Positions 1 through 8,627 of a stretch of DNA of 64,000 nt are shown here, in pieces. The DNA is from Labrenzia sp. CE80 (lineage in GTDB: Bacteria; Pseudomonadota; Alphaproteobacteria; Rhizobiales; Stappiaceae), in contig NZ_WAJT01000001.1 in NCBI RefSeq assembly GCF_009650605.1, positions 496,001 to 560,000 of the forward strand. Reading direction: 5' to 3'. The position numbers and the translations under genes were made by a program. The notes beneath the pieces are model-generated. The model ran no database searches. It was not told the origin of the DNA and was given only the letters and a program-made list of their open reading frames with translations. Position 1 is the first letter of the stretch. Each line of letters opens with the position of its first letter.

Positions 1-1296
1 CGGGTTGCGGACAACTCGGTTGCGGACCTTCTGGATCAGCGGGATCGCTATGTCGAACAGCTTTCAGGTTATCTCGATATCGAAGTGACCGAAGAAACTA
101 ATGGAATGCTGCAAATCAAGTCCCATACGGGGCAGCAGCTTCTGGCGAACAACCAAGTATCAGTCCTTTCATTTTCGTCGACCAACTACTTTCAGCCAGG
201 CGAGTCGGGAAATAGTGTCCTGGTGACCACGCCTGGCGGCACGACGTTCGACCTTATTGCTGGTTCGGAATCAGGCTCAATGGTTGCGCTCGCCGAGGTT
301 CGGGACGAGGTGTTGGTTCAGGCGCAAAGCCAGCTGGACACCATTGCGGCTGAATTGTCTCTCGCCATGTCGAACGTTCCTGTCGAAGGTGTTGAGACCA
401 CCGTCGGTGTCGACGAGGGGTTCATACTGGATGTCTCTGCGCTGCAAGCGGGAAATACGGTTTCTCTGACCTATGCAGACGCTGCCGGGGATACTCAGAA
501 CGTCACGTTTGTTGCAGTAGACGACGCGACACTGCTGCCGTTGGATGACAGCGCGACAGCGCGGGCCGATGACACGGTTTATGGCATCGATATCTCGAGC
601 GGGACACCTGCAACCTATGTGACGCAGATGATTGCGGCGTTGGCGGCCACAGATCTCCAAGTCTCTGACGATGGCTCTGGAAATCTGCAGGTTCTAGGTG
701 ATGTCGGAGCTCCGGCTTCGGTCTCGAGCTTGACTGCAAGCGTGACTCCTACGGCGGACACGGATCAGGGGCTAGGCCTTTCAATCTTTGTCGACCAAAG
801 GGAAGGCGAGGAAATCTTTACCGACGCCCTGGAGGACGGCGGGCAGCGCGTTGGCTTCGCTCAATCCATCGCAGTGAATTCGACCCTTACGGCTGATAGC
901 TCGCTCTTGCTCTACTATGAGACAACACCAGAAGCGAATTCACCCAACGATTCCTCACGGGCAGAATATCTGCTTGAGCAACTGTCTCAACAGGGAACGA
1001 CCTTTGATCCTGACGCCGGAATCGGCAGCGCAGCGACGCCTTATGAAGGAACGCTGATGACCTATGTAAACCAGGTTGTCGCCTATCAGGGCAATCAGGC
1101 GAGCGATGCGGCGACTTATGCCCAGGCGAAGGAAACCCTGACGACAAACCTCGCGGTTCGTTATGAGGAAAGCTACGCGGTCAATGTCGATGCGGAGATG
1201 GCGTTTCTGATCGAACTGGAAAATGCTTATTCGGCCAACGCAAGAGTTATGCAGGCCGTGAATGAGCTCTTCGACGTCCTTCTGAATACAGTGTAG
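1..1296 (+). CDS. flgK: Flagellar hook-associated protein FlgK, C-terminal part (5' end off window)
   Basis: The frame is open from the first base, so the true start lies outside the window; a GTG at 85 is internal. FlgK is the first hook-filament junction protein and is exported to the tip of the hook. The visible 431 residues begin with the family's LLDQRDRYVEQLS segment. A variable beta-rich middle follows, and the end is the coiled D0 helix (AFLIELENAYSANARVMQAV) that all axial proteins share. flgL starts 7 bases after the stop, so the two junction proteins are co-transcribed. The identification is firm; only the N-terminal part is unseen. Confidence 0.93.
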   Translation, partial: RVADNSVADLLDQRDRYVEQLSGYLDIEVTEETNGMLQIKSHTGQQLLANNQVSVLSFSSTNYFQPGESGNSVLVTTPGGTTFDLIAGSESGSMVALAEVRDEVLVQAQSQLDTIAAELSLAMSNVPVEGVETTVGVDEGFILDVSALQAGNTVSLTYADAAGDTQNVTFVAVDDATLLPLDDSATARADDTVYGIDISSGTPATYVTQMIAALAATDLQVSDDGSGNLQVLGDVGAPASVSSLTASVTPTADTDQGLGLSIFVDQREGEEIFTDALEDGGQRVGFAQSIAVNSTLTADSSLLLYYETTPEANSPNDSSRAEYLLEQLSQQGTTFDPDAGIGSAATPYEGTLMTYVNQVVAYQGNQASDAATYAQAKETLTTNLAVRYEESYAVNVDAEMAFLIELENAYSANARVMQAVNELFDVLLNTV

Positions 1297-1303
1297 GTGC
1301 AAT

Positions 1304-2836
1304 ATGGCCGTTGATACGATTGCGACATCCAGGTCCTATATGACCAAGCAGGTCACGAGCCTGAGCAAAACGCTGACGGAAAAGACCACGCAGCTCGCAA
1401 CTGGCAAGGTTTCGACAACGTTTGGAGGGATTGGTAACAATCGCCTGCTCGATCTGGAGCTCACGCAGAAGGTCGGGCAGATCGACTCCTATAAAGAGAC
1501 CATTGTCAGCGCGAACCTTCATATCGAGACATTGAACCTGACGCTTGAACGTCTGGAAGAGATACGGCTGGATGCGAAGTCCGCGTTGGATCCCAATGAA
1601 TTTGTGCTGCAATCCGACGGGCAAACGCAGTCCCAGGCCACCGCCGAGGTGCTGCTTTATGAGGTTGCCAATCTGCTAAACACGGAAGTCGCAGGTCATT
1701 ACCTATACGGCGGCAGCGATGCCTACGCCAATCCGGTGGCAGCCATTCAGGACATCCTGGAAGGCGCCGACGGGCTGGATGGTCTCAGTACGGTGATGGA
1801 TGAATTTTCTCAGGCCAATCTCGGGGTCAACGAAAATGGCCGTCTCGATATCTCGGCATTGACGACCAACTACGCACTTGGTGTTCCCACGGATTCTACC
1901 TTCACAATCACGGAAGACGGTGCGCACGACTTCGGTTTTGACATCTCCACTGTCACATCAAGCTTGAGCAATGTTGCGATCACAGGCCCAAGTGGTGGGG
2001 ACCCTGACACGTTTGATGTTCAATTTACGGGGCAGCCGACATTGGGCGAAACAATTGCCGTCGAGTTCACTCTGCCGCCAGACCACACGGAGACTTTCAC
2101 GATTGAGCTGGAAGCTACATCTAGCGGTGGTGAGGGGGCCTTTGCCATCGGCGACGATCTCGAGGAAACGGCGGAAAATCTTCGGACGGCGATATCGGAG
2201 GCTCTTGAAGAAGAGGCACAAACCAACCTTAAGGCCTTGTCGGACGATTGGGCGGCTGACAACTTCTTCGATACCTTTGGCGGTGTGGAGACAATGCGGA
2301 TTGACGGGCCGCCATATGATACCGCCACGGCCCTGATTGCAGGCGGTTCAACGACAGTCGCTTGGTATACCGGCGACAATTCTGCAACGACAAACGCACG
2401 AGAAGACAAGAGCGCAGTAGTCGATACCAACCTTACGGTCAACTACGGCGCACGCGCAAATGAGCAGGGATTGACTGACTTGATGAAGTCGCTCGCGACC
2501 TTTGTCAGTGCCGATTTTTCCGCCGGAACGGATAACGACAAGCTTTACCACTCCGCGCTTGCAACAGAGTTGCGTGCGGTTTTGGAACCGGACTCTGCGG
2601 ATCAGTCTGGTATAGTCGATATTTCAACGGAAATTTCGATTGCCTACCGGGCTGTCGATAGTGCGGATGATCGTCATGATCAGATGAGGTCTAGCTATCT
2701 CACGACGATCGGCGAAATTGAAGGTGTCGACAACGAGCTTCTAGCGGCTGAAATTCTTCAGCTTCAGACCAATATTGAAGCTTCCTATAGGGCATCTTCA
2801 ATTGTTTATAACTTGAGTATCGTCGACTATCTCTAA
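1304..2836 (+). CDS. flgL: Flagellar hook-associated protein FlgL (flagellin-like)
   Basis: FlgL is the second hook-filament junction protein, exported through the flagellar channel. The 510-residue product has a flagellin-type N-terminal helix (SLSKTLTEKTTQLATGKVSTTFGG, in part) and ends with the matching C-terminal helix (LLAAEILQLQTNIEASYRAS). About 300 residues of acidic, beta-rich sequence lie between them. It is longer than typical enteric FlgL (about 300 residues) because of that middle domain. It follows flgK by 7 bases and converges on flaF, with a shared hairpin between them. A plain flagellin is the alternative, but the position directly behind flgK favours FlgL. Confidence 0.88.
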   Translation: MAVDTIATSRSYMTKQVTSLSKTLTEKTTQLATGKVSTTFGGIGNNRLLDLELTQKVGQIDSYKETIVSANLHIETLNLTLERLEEIRLDAKSALDPNEFVLQSDGQTQSQATAEVLLYEVANLLNTEVAGHYLYGGSDAYANPVAAIQDILEGADGLDGLSTVMDEFSQANLGVNENGRLDISALTTNYALGVPTDSTFTITEDGAHDFGFDISTVTSSLSNVAITGPSGGDPDTFDVQFTGQPTLGETIAVEFTLPPDHTETFTIELEATSSGGEGAFAIGDDLEETAENLRTAISEALEEEAQTNLKALSDDWAADNFFDTFGGVETMRIDGPPYDTATALIAGGSTTVAWYTGDNSATTNAREDKSAVVDTNLTVNYGARANEQGLTDLMKSLATFVSADFSAGTDNDKLYHSALATELRAVLEPDSADQSGIVDISTEISIAYRAVDSADDRHDQMRSSYLTTIGEIEGVDNELLAAEILQLQTNIEASYRASSIVYNLSIVDYL

Positions 2837-2876
2837 GTGCTTCACGGCACGGTCGTTAACCGGGATGATAAACGAA

Positions 2877-2910
2877 AAAACCGGCATCTTATAAAGAAGG
2901 TGCCGGTTTT
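2877..2910. terminator. Bidirectional hairpin terminator between flgL and flaF
   Basis: The arms AAAACCGGCA and TGCCGGTTTT pair fully, with further CTT/AAG pairing inside. A-rich and T-rich edges on both sides let it stop flgL (plus) and flaF (minus). Confidence 0.8.
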
Positions 2911-2935
2911 GTGCTTTGATTAAAGCTCTAGATTC

Positions 2936-3310
2936 TTACTCGGTTTGCGCCCGAAGACCTTCCGCAATGTTACGGTTTATTGAAATCAGTGTGGCCAATT
3001 TTTCCGGAACGGGGTCAATCATGATCGCCATTGTGTGTTTAAACACAAACACGCCAAGAGACGCCAAGTTGTTTTTGATGTCCTGGGGAAGCTGACTTTC
3101 GGCACTTGTGGCTGAAGTTACCAGGATCGTCCATAGTTTACGGTTATAGGAAAGCGCCTCGTCCTTTTCGGCGAAAGAGCTTTCTTCCCATTCATCCTTG
3201 ATCAACTGAAGTCGCGCTGCCGCCTTCATCAGAAGGGTTGCTTCCAGTTCCCTCGGTGATACTGCCACCTGACTCGTTTTCTGGTAAGCCTGCGCTGCCT
3301 GTTTGTACAT
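2936..3310 (-). CDS. flaF: Flagellar biosynthesis regulator FlaF
   Basis: FlaF is a small alphaproteobacterial protein that promotes flagellin translation or secretion and acts opposite to FlbT. The 124 residues begin with the family hallmark AAQAYQKT, followed by SPRELEATLLMKAAARL and a helical body with LPQDIKNNLASLGVFV. The gene is read after flbT, and its ATG lies inside the flbT frame: the two share 119 bases (3192-3310), much more than an ordinary ATGA junction. It is the last gene of the minus-strand run, before the shared terminator with flgL. Confidence 0.9.
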   Translation of the reverse strand: MYKQAAQAYQKTSQVAVSPRELEATLLMKAAARLQLIKDEWEESSFAEKDEALSYNRKLWTILVTSATSAESQLPQDIKNNLASLGVFVFKHTMAIMIDPVPEKLATLISINRNIAEGLRAQTE

Positions 3311-3686
3311 GGCCGATCAGCGTCCTCTCGTACTCGATAAGCTTACGTGCTTCTTTCAAAGCTTTATAAAAGGCACCGGTTATTATCGAGTTACTAATCC
3401 GTGTGACATATGGAATTGTACTCGGTGCGGCCTTTACGATATCATTTACAAGAGTGAAGTAGTTGTCTTGAATTCTGTCTACTTCACTTGAAAGATACAT
3501 CAGTTGAACGGCCAGATAGACGCGTTTGGCAGGTGTATCCGCGGTAGCCGGCGTGAGAATGTCCTTCTCTCGCAAGATTGGCGCCTGGCCTTCGATAAAC
3601 AGTCGGGTTCTTTGATTGTCATTGGTGATGATTGAATCGCCGATGATAATCCGCTCACCCGGCTTAAGCTCGACCTTGAGCGCCAT
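3192..3686 (-). CDS. flbT: Flagellin translation repressor FlbT
   Basis: FlbT binds the 5' leader of flagellin mRNA in Caulobacter and speeds its decay until the hook is finished. The family opening MALKVELKPGERIIIGDSII fixes the start at 3686, behind a GGAGG-rich ribosome site; an upstream ATG at 3731 would add 15 residues with no family match. The core runs through QLMYLSSEVDRIQ and NSIITGAFYKALKEARKLI. About 40 Gly/Ser-rich residues follow, encoded in the stretch that overlaps flaF. The gene sits just downstream of four flagellin genes, its expected targets. Confidence 0.9.
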   Translation of the reverse strand: MALKVELKPGERIIIGDSIITNDNQRTRLFIEGQAPILREKDILTPATADTPAKRVYLAVQLMYLSSEVDRIQDNYFTLVNDIVKAAPSTIPYVTRISNSIITGAFYKALKEARKLIEYERTLIGHVQTGSAGLPENESGGSITEGTGSNPSDEGGSATSVDQG

Positions 3687-3776
3687 TCCTTGACCTCCAC
3701 CTTCAAAGTATCTGGTAGCAACATTGCGCAACAGTTAACGCGCAGGCCAGAAACCTTAACGAATTTTCTGCTGTTT

Positions 3777-5282
3777 TTAGCCGAAGAGACTAAGCACGCT
3801 CTGCTCGGCCTGGTTGGCGAGAGACAGGGCGGTCGACGACAGCTGTTGACGTGTCTGAAGAGCAAGCATGTTGGCACCTTCTTCGTTCATGTCAGCAATT
3901 GTCAGCGCGCCGGCACCGACTTCAAGCGTGTTGATAAGCTCCTCAGTGAAACTCGTCCTGATCTCGACGGTCGACAGGCTCGTTCCAAGTTCGCCCGCCG
4001 CAGAACGTAGTTCATCCAGGGCGGAATTTATCGCCTGAAGAACGCGCTCGATGTCGGTGTCGTCCTTAAAGCCGGAGTCGGTTGCTGTCAGGTTGACCGT
4101 ACCGTCCGTCGTCGCGAACTCATCAATGTTAAAGTCATTGTTGCTGCTGGTGATCGCCCAGGAAACATCGCCTTCCATAGACACGCTTCCAGACGCGAAA
4201 TTCGCATCTAAGCCTTTGACCGACTTGATCAGGCTAACTAGGTCACTGACCGTCGTGTCATCATCGATCTCGATAGAGGCAGCCTCGAAACCATTTCCGT
4301 CAGTGATGTACAGGACGTCATCGACTTCAAATCCACCGGAAGAGGTCAATGTAGCGGCAGCTGTCATCACCGTTGTGGTGAGCGTGGTTGTTCCCGCGCC
4401 TACGCCGCCGTCGGTTGCAGTACCGCCGCCTGTCGTATCCTTAGAGATGGAAAGCGTATTGGCCGGATTGAGGCCCGAGTCTATTGTTATCTGGTCTGTG
4501 GTTTCGTCGAAAGAAGCCTTGATACCCTGCACATCGTTGAGGGCGTTGACGTAGTCCTGCACCGTTTCGATTTCGCCGACACCAGTTCCAACTGTAAAGG
4601 TGGTCGTGGTCGTTCCATCGGAAACTGATACAATATCTCCGTCCGCCCAGTCCGCTAGATCTGAGAGCTTGGAAGACGCCTGCAACGATGTCAGATCAAG
4701 AGTTGTAGATCCGCTTGCAAGGGTAAAAGACGAAGTCGCACCAGCGCCATTCTCGAGATCTGACAGTGCCAAGCCAGTTGAAAGCGTGGTGTCGGTGAAA
4801 TCAACGGGGTCGACCGTGAGGTTCGAAGTGCTGTCCTCATTGAAGATCACCTGAAGCTCATTGCCGAGACCGGCAAGAAGATTCTTGCCCTTATAGTCGG
4901 AATCTCGTGCCAGATCTTCGATCTGGTCAAGAATATCGTTGTATTGCTCGGTGTAGGTCTTGCGCTGGTATTCGCTTTGGGTCTGAAGAGCCTGGTTGGC
5001 AATCGCCTTTGCTGACTCTACGAGGCGGGTTATGCCCGTGAGGCCGTCATCTGCGGCGCGGATCGTTTGGACTGCCTGGCCCATATTATCGAGGAGATTG
5101 GAAAGGTCGCTTGCTCGGTCATTCAAGCCGGACGCTGTAAAGAACGAATTTGGGTTGTCTAGCGCGGAATTGACTTTCAATCCCGTTGCCAGCCGGTTCT
5201 GTGTCGTTGATTGCAGTCCCGCTGTATTTTTCAACGAGAGCAAGTTTTCCCGAACGGCACTAGAAAGGACAATATCGCTCAT
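3777..5282 (-). CDS. Flagellin (long form, two central modules)
   Basis: This is a filament subunit of 501 residues. It has the standard flagellin ends: an N-terminal D0/D1 domain (SALDNPNSFFTASGLNDRASDL; YKGKNLLAG) and a C-terminal D1/D0 domain ending in SLANQAEQSVLSLFG. The central part carries two related segments of the form (S/T)DG...TV.D.V..(L/I)..V.G..A.F, like the flagellin_IN hook-associated motif. The start at 5282 (MSDIVLSSAVREN) aligns with the three paralogues upstream. It is the last of four tandem minus-strand flagellin genes. No clear sigma54 promoter was found in the 287 bases before it. Confidence 0.93.
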   Translation of the reverse strand: MSDIVLSSAVRENLLSLKNTAGLQSTTQNRLATGLKVNSALDNPNSFFTASGLNDRASDLSNLLDNMGQAVQTIRAADDGLTGITRLVESAKAIANQALQTQSEYQRKTYTEQYNDILDQIEDLARDSDYKGKNLLAGLGNELQVIFNEDSTSNLTVDPVDFTDTTLSTGLALSDLENGAGATSSFTLASGSTTLDLTSLQASSKLSDLADWADGDIVSVSDGTTTTTFTVGTGVGEIETVQDYVNALNDVQGIKASFDETTDQITIDSGLNPANTLSISKDTTGGGTATDGGVGAGTTTLTTTVMTAAATLTSSGGFEVDDVLYITDGNGFEAASIEIDDDTTVSDLVSLIKSVKGLDANFASGSVSMEGDVSWAITSSNNDFNIDEFATTDGTVNLTATDSGFKDDTDIERVLQAINSALDELRSAAGELGTSLSTVEIRTSFTEELINTLEVGAGALTIADMNEEGANMLALQTRQQLSSTALSLANQAEQSVLSLFG

Positions 5283-5501
5283 CTGGGGTCACCACATCAT
5301 TTACAGGCGCCTTGTTCGAAAGGCTTACGTTTCCAATACCTTCGACGGAAGGTGATTGGAGCGAAGTGTAAATGGAAAGTTAACCTTCAGTGCACCTGTT
5401 AATGGTTTGGTAGGAAGAGTTACCAAAAACTTTCTTTTAACTATCTGGAAATAAAGGGAAAAATTTGAAGGTAATTTGAGCTTTGAAACGCAAAAAGCTG
5501 A

Positions 5502-5528
5502 AAACGGCGAGGCAAGGCCCCGCCGTTT
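5502..5528 (-). terminator. Hairpin terminator of the second flagellin gene
   Basis: The arms AAACGGCG and CGCCGTTT lie 40 bases past the stop at 5570. On the minus strand the 3' arm is followed by a short T-rich run. Confidence 0.65.
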
Positions 5529-5569
5529 CTGATTGTCAGCTTGTGAGTCGTACGTCCGACTGATTCTTC

Positions 5570-7072
5570 TTAGAAGAGGGACAGTACCGTCTGATCCGCC
5601 TGAGAAGCGAAGGAGAGGGACGTTGATGCGAGCTGCTGGCGTGTCTGAAGAGCCAGAAGGTTCGCGCCTTCTTCGTTGGTATCCGCCAGGGTCAGCAACC
5701 CTGCGCCTTCAACGAGCGTGTTGACCATCGACTTGGTGTAGTCCTGTCGAATTTCCACGGTCGAGAGATTGGTACCAAATTCGGAAGCCTGAGCTCTCAG
5801 GTTTTCAAGTGCATTGTTCAACTTATCAACGACACGGTTGATGTCGTTGTCGGTTGCGAACCCGCTGTCAGTTAAAGCTGCGATGGTGACACCATCGGCA
5901 TCTGCAGTAAATGCGGATGCGTTGAAGTCAGCGTTGTCACTTGTGAGATACAAGTCAGTGTCGCTCAACAGTGCCAGTTTGCCGGTGGTCTCGTCAAAGG
6001 TGGCGCTTACACCAGCGAAATCATCAATGAAATTGGTTAGATCGTCGATGGTCGTGTCTTCTTCAATTTCGAGTGAACCCAGCTCGAAATTGTTACCGTC
6101 AGTCAGTGTGAGCGTGTCTCCGACCTCATAGGAACCAGAATCTGCCAAATTGGTGGTCAACTCTGTGAACTTGGTCGCGTCCAGGGTGGCCAGCGTTGCT
6201 GTGTTAGCGCCACTGCTGCCGTCATTCCTCACCGTCAGGTCATCGTTCGAAATGATTGTGAGCGTGCCTGTCGCTTCGTCAAACTCTGCGCTAACACCAG
6301 CTATGTCGTCGATCTGATCGATGAGATCCTGAACTGTAGTGGCGGCTCCTACCGTAACGGTGGAATTCGTCACCACGGCTGATGCCGTTGTTGCGTCGTG
6401 AAGGCTAATCTCATCGGTGACGTCGATAGCGTCGGAATCGCTCAAAAGTGAGCTCGAATTCAAGGTGTTGGTGCCGTCGGTCAAGACAATTGTTGCGCTG
6501 CCACCTTCCAGCTGGAAGGATGTTGCGCCACCTTGGCCTTCGACAAGATCAGACAGGTTCAGGCCGGTTGACAGGGCAGCGTCTGTGTAATCGACCGCGC
6601 CGATCTTCAATTTGGAGGTGGCGTCTTCGTTGAAGATTGTTGTGAGGTCGTTGCCGTCGCCGGCAAGAAGGTTCTTGCCCTTATAGGAGGAATCCTTGGC
6701 AACATCTTCAATCTGCTCGAGCAGATTGTTGTACTGCGCTGCAAACTTCGCACGTTCGTACTGGCTCTGTGTCTGGAGTGCCTGATTAGCCTTCGCCTTT
6801 GCGGACTCGACCAGATCGGTGATGGTCTGAATACCTTCATCGGCTGCCTTGATCGTTTGCAGCGATTGACCCATGTCTTCCAGAAGATTGTTGAGGTCAT
6901 TTGCACGGGCATCAAGTCCCGAGGCCGTAAAGAAGGAGTTCGGATTGTCGAGTGCTGAGTTCACCTTCAGACCGGTCGCCAGCTTGTTCTGGACGCCAGA
7001 CATCATGTCTGCGGTTGACTGAAGTGTGAGGAGGTTCTGCCGCACTCCGGCGGAGAGGGTGATGCTATCCAC
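5570..7072 (-). CDS. Flagellin (long form, two central modules)
   Basis: This is a filament subunit of 500 residues with conserved flagellin ends (NPNSFFTASGLDARANDLNN; C-terminal SFASQADQTVLSLF). Its middle contains two tandem modules, each of the form DATT...TVQDLIDQIDDIAGVSAEFDE, so it has the same build as the flagellin gene downstream. The start is GTG at 7072, chosen because MDSITLSAGVRQN aligns with the ATG starts of its paralogues and lies behind AGGAAAGGG. The leader carries an 11-mer shared with the third flagellin, and a perfect CtrA-type box lies about 110 bases upstream. Confidence 0.93.
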   Translation of the reverse strand: MDSITLSAGVRQNLLTLQSTADMMSGVQNKLATGLKVNSALDNPNSFFTASGLDARANDLNNLLEDMGQSLQTIKAADEGIQTITDLVESAKAKANQALQTQSQYERAKFAAQYNNLLEQIEDVAKDSSYKGKNLLAGDGNDLTTIFNEDATSKLKIGAVDYTDAALSTGLNLSDLVEGQGGATSFQLEGGSATIVLTDGTNTLNSSSLLSDSDAIDVTDEISLHDATTASAVVTNSTVTVGAATTVQDLIDQIDDIAGVSAEFDEATGTLTIISNDDLTVRNDGSSGANTATLATLDATKFTELTTNLADSGSYEVGDTLTLTDGNNFELGSLEIEEDTTIDDLTNFIDDFAGVSATFDETTGKLALLSDTDLYLTSDNADFNASAFTADADGVTIAALTDSGFATDNDINRVVDKLNNALENLRAQASEFGTNLSTVEIRQDYTKSMVNTLVEGAGLLTLADTNEEGANLLALQTRQQLASTSLSFASQADQTVLSLF

Positions 7073-7083
7073 TTGTGTTCCCT

Positions 7084-7094
7084 TTCCTGGGTCC
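7084..7094 (-). promoter_or_regulatory. 11-base leader element shared by two flagellin genes (copy 1)
   Basis: On the minus strand this reads GGACCCAGGAA, directly before the GTG start and overlapping the ribosome site. The identical 11-mer is at 8476-8486 in the leader of the next flagellin. Leader position suggests translational control, possibly FlbT binding; that is inference. Confidence 0.45.
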
Positions 7095-7182
7095 CAAAAT
7101 TTGATCCGCTCATCCTGAGCAGCTTGACTAGGATCATCTTCTGTTAACCCTAATCAATGGTTAATCAGTCGCATTTTTAGGG

Positions 7183-7198
7183 TTAACGACTGGTTAAC
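7183..7198. promoter_or_regulatory. CtrA-type box TTAA-N7-TTAAC upstream of a flagellin gene
   Basis: The sequence is TTAACGACTGGTTAAC, a perfect match to the CtrA consensus. It lies 111 bases upstream of the flagellin start at 7072. Further TTAA half-sites occur at 7144 and 7161. Confidence 0.6.
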
Positions 7199-7254
7199 GT
7201 CTTGAATAGGATGACTTTTCGCGGGGGAAGGGCGCACGCGCTATCGCCAAGGCA

Positions 7255-7287
7255 CAAAAAAACGGCGGGCCGCTGGGGCCCGCCGTT
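7255..7287 (-). terminator. Hairpin terminator of the third flagellin gene
   Basis: The arms AACGGCGGGC and GCCCGCCGTT pair perfectly. On the minus strand the hairpin is followed by an uninterrupted run of seven T. Confidence 0.85.
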
Positions 7288-7310
7288 CCTGGTGTCGCTG
7301 TGTGTGTTTC

Positions 7311-8438
7311 TTAGAAGAGACGCAGGACGTTTTGGTCTGCCTGGGATGCCAGGGAGAGGGAGGTAGAAGCCAGAGACTGCTGTGTCTGCAGAGCCAGCAA
7401 GTTGGCACCTTCCTCGTTGGTGTCGGCCAGGGTCAGCATGCCAGCACCTTCCTCCAACGTGTTGATGATGTCGTTGGTGAAGCTCTGACGGCTTTCCACG
7501 ATCGACAGGTTTGTACCGAAGGTGGAGGCCTGCGAGCGCAGGGTGTCTTGAGCGCTTTTCAGTTTGGAAAGCGCCGCGTCGATATCCGAATCCGTTGCAA
7601 AGCCTGAGTCCGTGCCGTTCGTCGTGAAGTCGGCTGGTGTTGTATCTGAAGATGCTGTTGTCAGATTGAAATCAGACGTTACCGTCAGTGTGTTCGTTGC
7701 GAAAGCAGCGCTTGCACCGTCGACGTCATCATAGAGGGCTTCCAGATCGGCGATCGTGGTGTCGTCCTCGATTTCCAGGGACGCGACTTCTGTACCGTTG
7801 GCATCTGTGAGGGTGATCACGTCGCCTGTCGCGAAGTTTGCCGTGGAGTCCAAGGTGGTTGCGGCAGTTCCGGTAACGGTGAGAGTGGCTGTCCCGCTGG
7901 TTGCCTCTGTCAGATCCGACAGGTTCAGGCCAGTGGAGGATGACGCGCTAGTATAGTCAACGGCGGAAATGCTTAGGCTGGACGATCCGTCTTCGTTGAA
8001 GGTCACCGAGAGGTCGTTACCCGTACCGCCAAGAAGGTTTTTGCCCTTGTATCCGCTGTCCTTCGCGATATCCTCAATTTGTGTCAGGAGTTCGTTGTAC
8101 TCTTCTGCGTACTGAGCACGTTCTGTCTGGCTCGAGGTCTGGGCTGCCTGATTTGCCTTCGCTTTAGCTGCGTCGACAAGATCAGAGATTGCCTCAATCC
8201 CCTTGTCTGCTGCCTGCAGGGTCTGGACCGACTGGCCCATGTCGTCGAGCAGCGAAGACAGATCGCTTGCGCGGTTTTCCAAACCCTTTGCAGTGAAGAA
8301 GGAGTTCGGATTGTCGAGGGCGGAGTTGACGCTCTTACCCGTGGACAGTTTTTCCTGGACGCCACTCATCAGTTGGGAGGTCGCCTGCAGTGCATTCAGG
8401 TTGGAACGCACTGCGCTGGAAAGTGTAATATCAGCCAT
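7311..8438 (-). CDS. Flagellin (short form)
   Basis: This is a filament subunit of 375 residues. The start at 8438 (MADITLSSAVRSN) follows AGAAAGGA and matches the paralogues; an upstream in-frame ATG at 8465 would add nine unmatched residues. The ends are standard flagellin (SALDNPNSFFTAKGLENRAS; LASQADQNVLRLF). Only one central module is present (TDANGTEVASLEIEDDTTIADLEALYDD, in part), which accounts for most of the 125-residue difference from the two long flagellins. Its central 410 bases are nearly identical to the next gene upstream, although their ends differ. Confidence 0.94.
   Translation of the reverse strand: MADITLSSAVRSNLNALQATSQLMSGVQEKLSTGKSVNSALDNPNSFFTAKGLENRASDLSSLLDDMGQSVQTLQAADKGIEAISDLVDAAKAKANQAAQTSSQTERAQYAEEYNELLTQIEDIAKDSGYKGKNLLGGTGNDLSVTFNEDGSSSLSISAVDYTSASSSTGLNLSDLTEATSGTATLTVTGTAATTLDSTANFATGDVITLTDANGTEVASLEIEDDTTIADLEALYDDVDGASAAFATNTLTVTSDFNLTTASSDTTPADFTTNGTDSGFATDSDIDAALSKLKSAQDTLRSQASTFGTNLSIVESRQSFTNDIINTLEEGAGMLTLADTNEEGANLLALQTQQSLASTSLSLASQADQNVLRLF
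7528..7937 (-). repeat. 410-base tract nearly identical to 8845-9254 (copy 1)
   Basis: By direct base-by-base reading the two tracts differ at a single base (7878 G versus 9195 A on the plus strand). The tract covers the central domain of the flagellin. Divergence begins abruptly at both edges. Confidence 0.95.
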
Positions 8439-8469
8439 TTTTATATCCTTTCTAGGATTACTCAAAATA

Positions 8470-8486
8470 GGACCCTTCCTGGGTCC
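8470..8486 (-). promoter_or_regulatory. Flagellin leader hairpin with shared 11-mer (copy 2)
   Basis: GGACCC and GGGTCC form a 6-bp stem with a 5-base loop, 32 bases upstream of the start at 8438. It contains the 11-mer GGACCCAGGAA (minus strand) also found before the second flagellin. This is a candidate site for post-transcriptional control. Confidence 0.45.
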
Positions 8487-8579
8487 GGCAGGCTGACAAT
8501 GGCGTTCGGATGGTAACGGTTTGTAAAGAAGTATGGTTAGTAGAAATTAACCTTAATAGATTGTTTCCTTTAAGAAAAA

Positions 8580-8602
8580 CGGCAGCCGTTTAGGGGCCGC
8601 CG
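8580..8602 (-). terminator. Hairpin terminator of the fourth flagellin gene
   Basis: CGGC-A-GCC pairs with GGC-C-GCCG with one mismatch. Five T follow on the minus strand. It lies 25 bases past the stop at 8628. Confidence 0.6.
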
Positions 8603-8627
8603 CCTTCGTTGTTCAGTCCTGCTCTTC

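Noticed and set aside
3735..3759. TTAA pair upstream of flbT as a CtrA box
   Set aside because: The two TTAA words are 17 bases apart, not 7, so the spacing does not fit.
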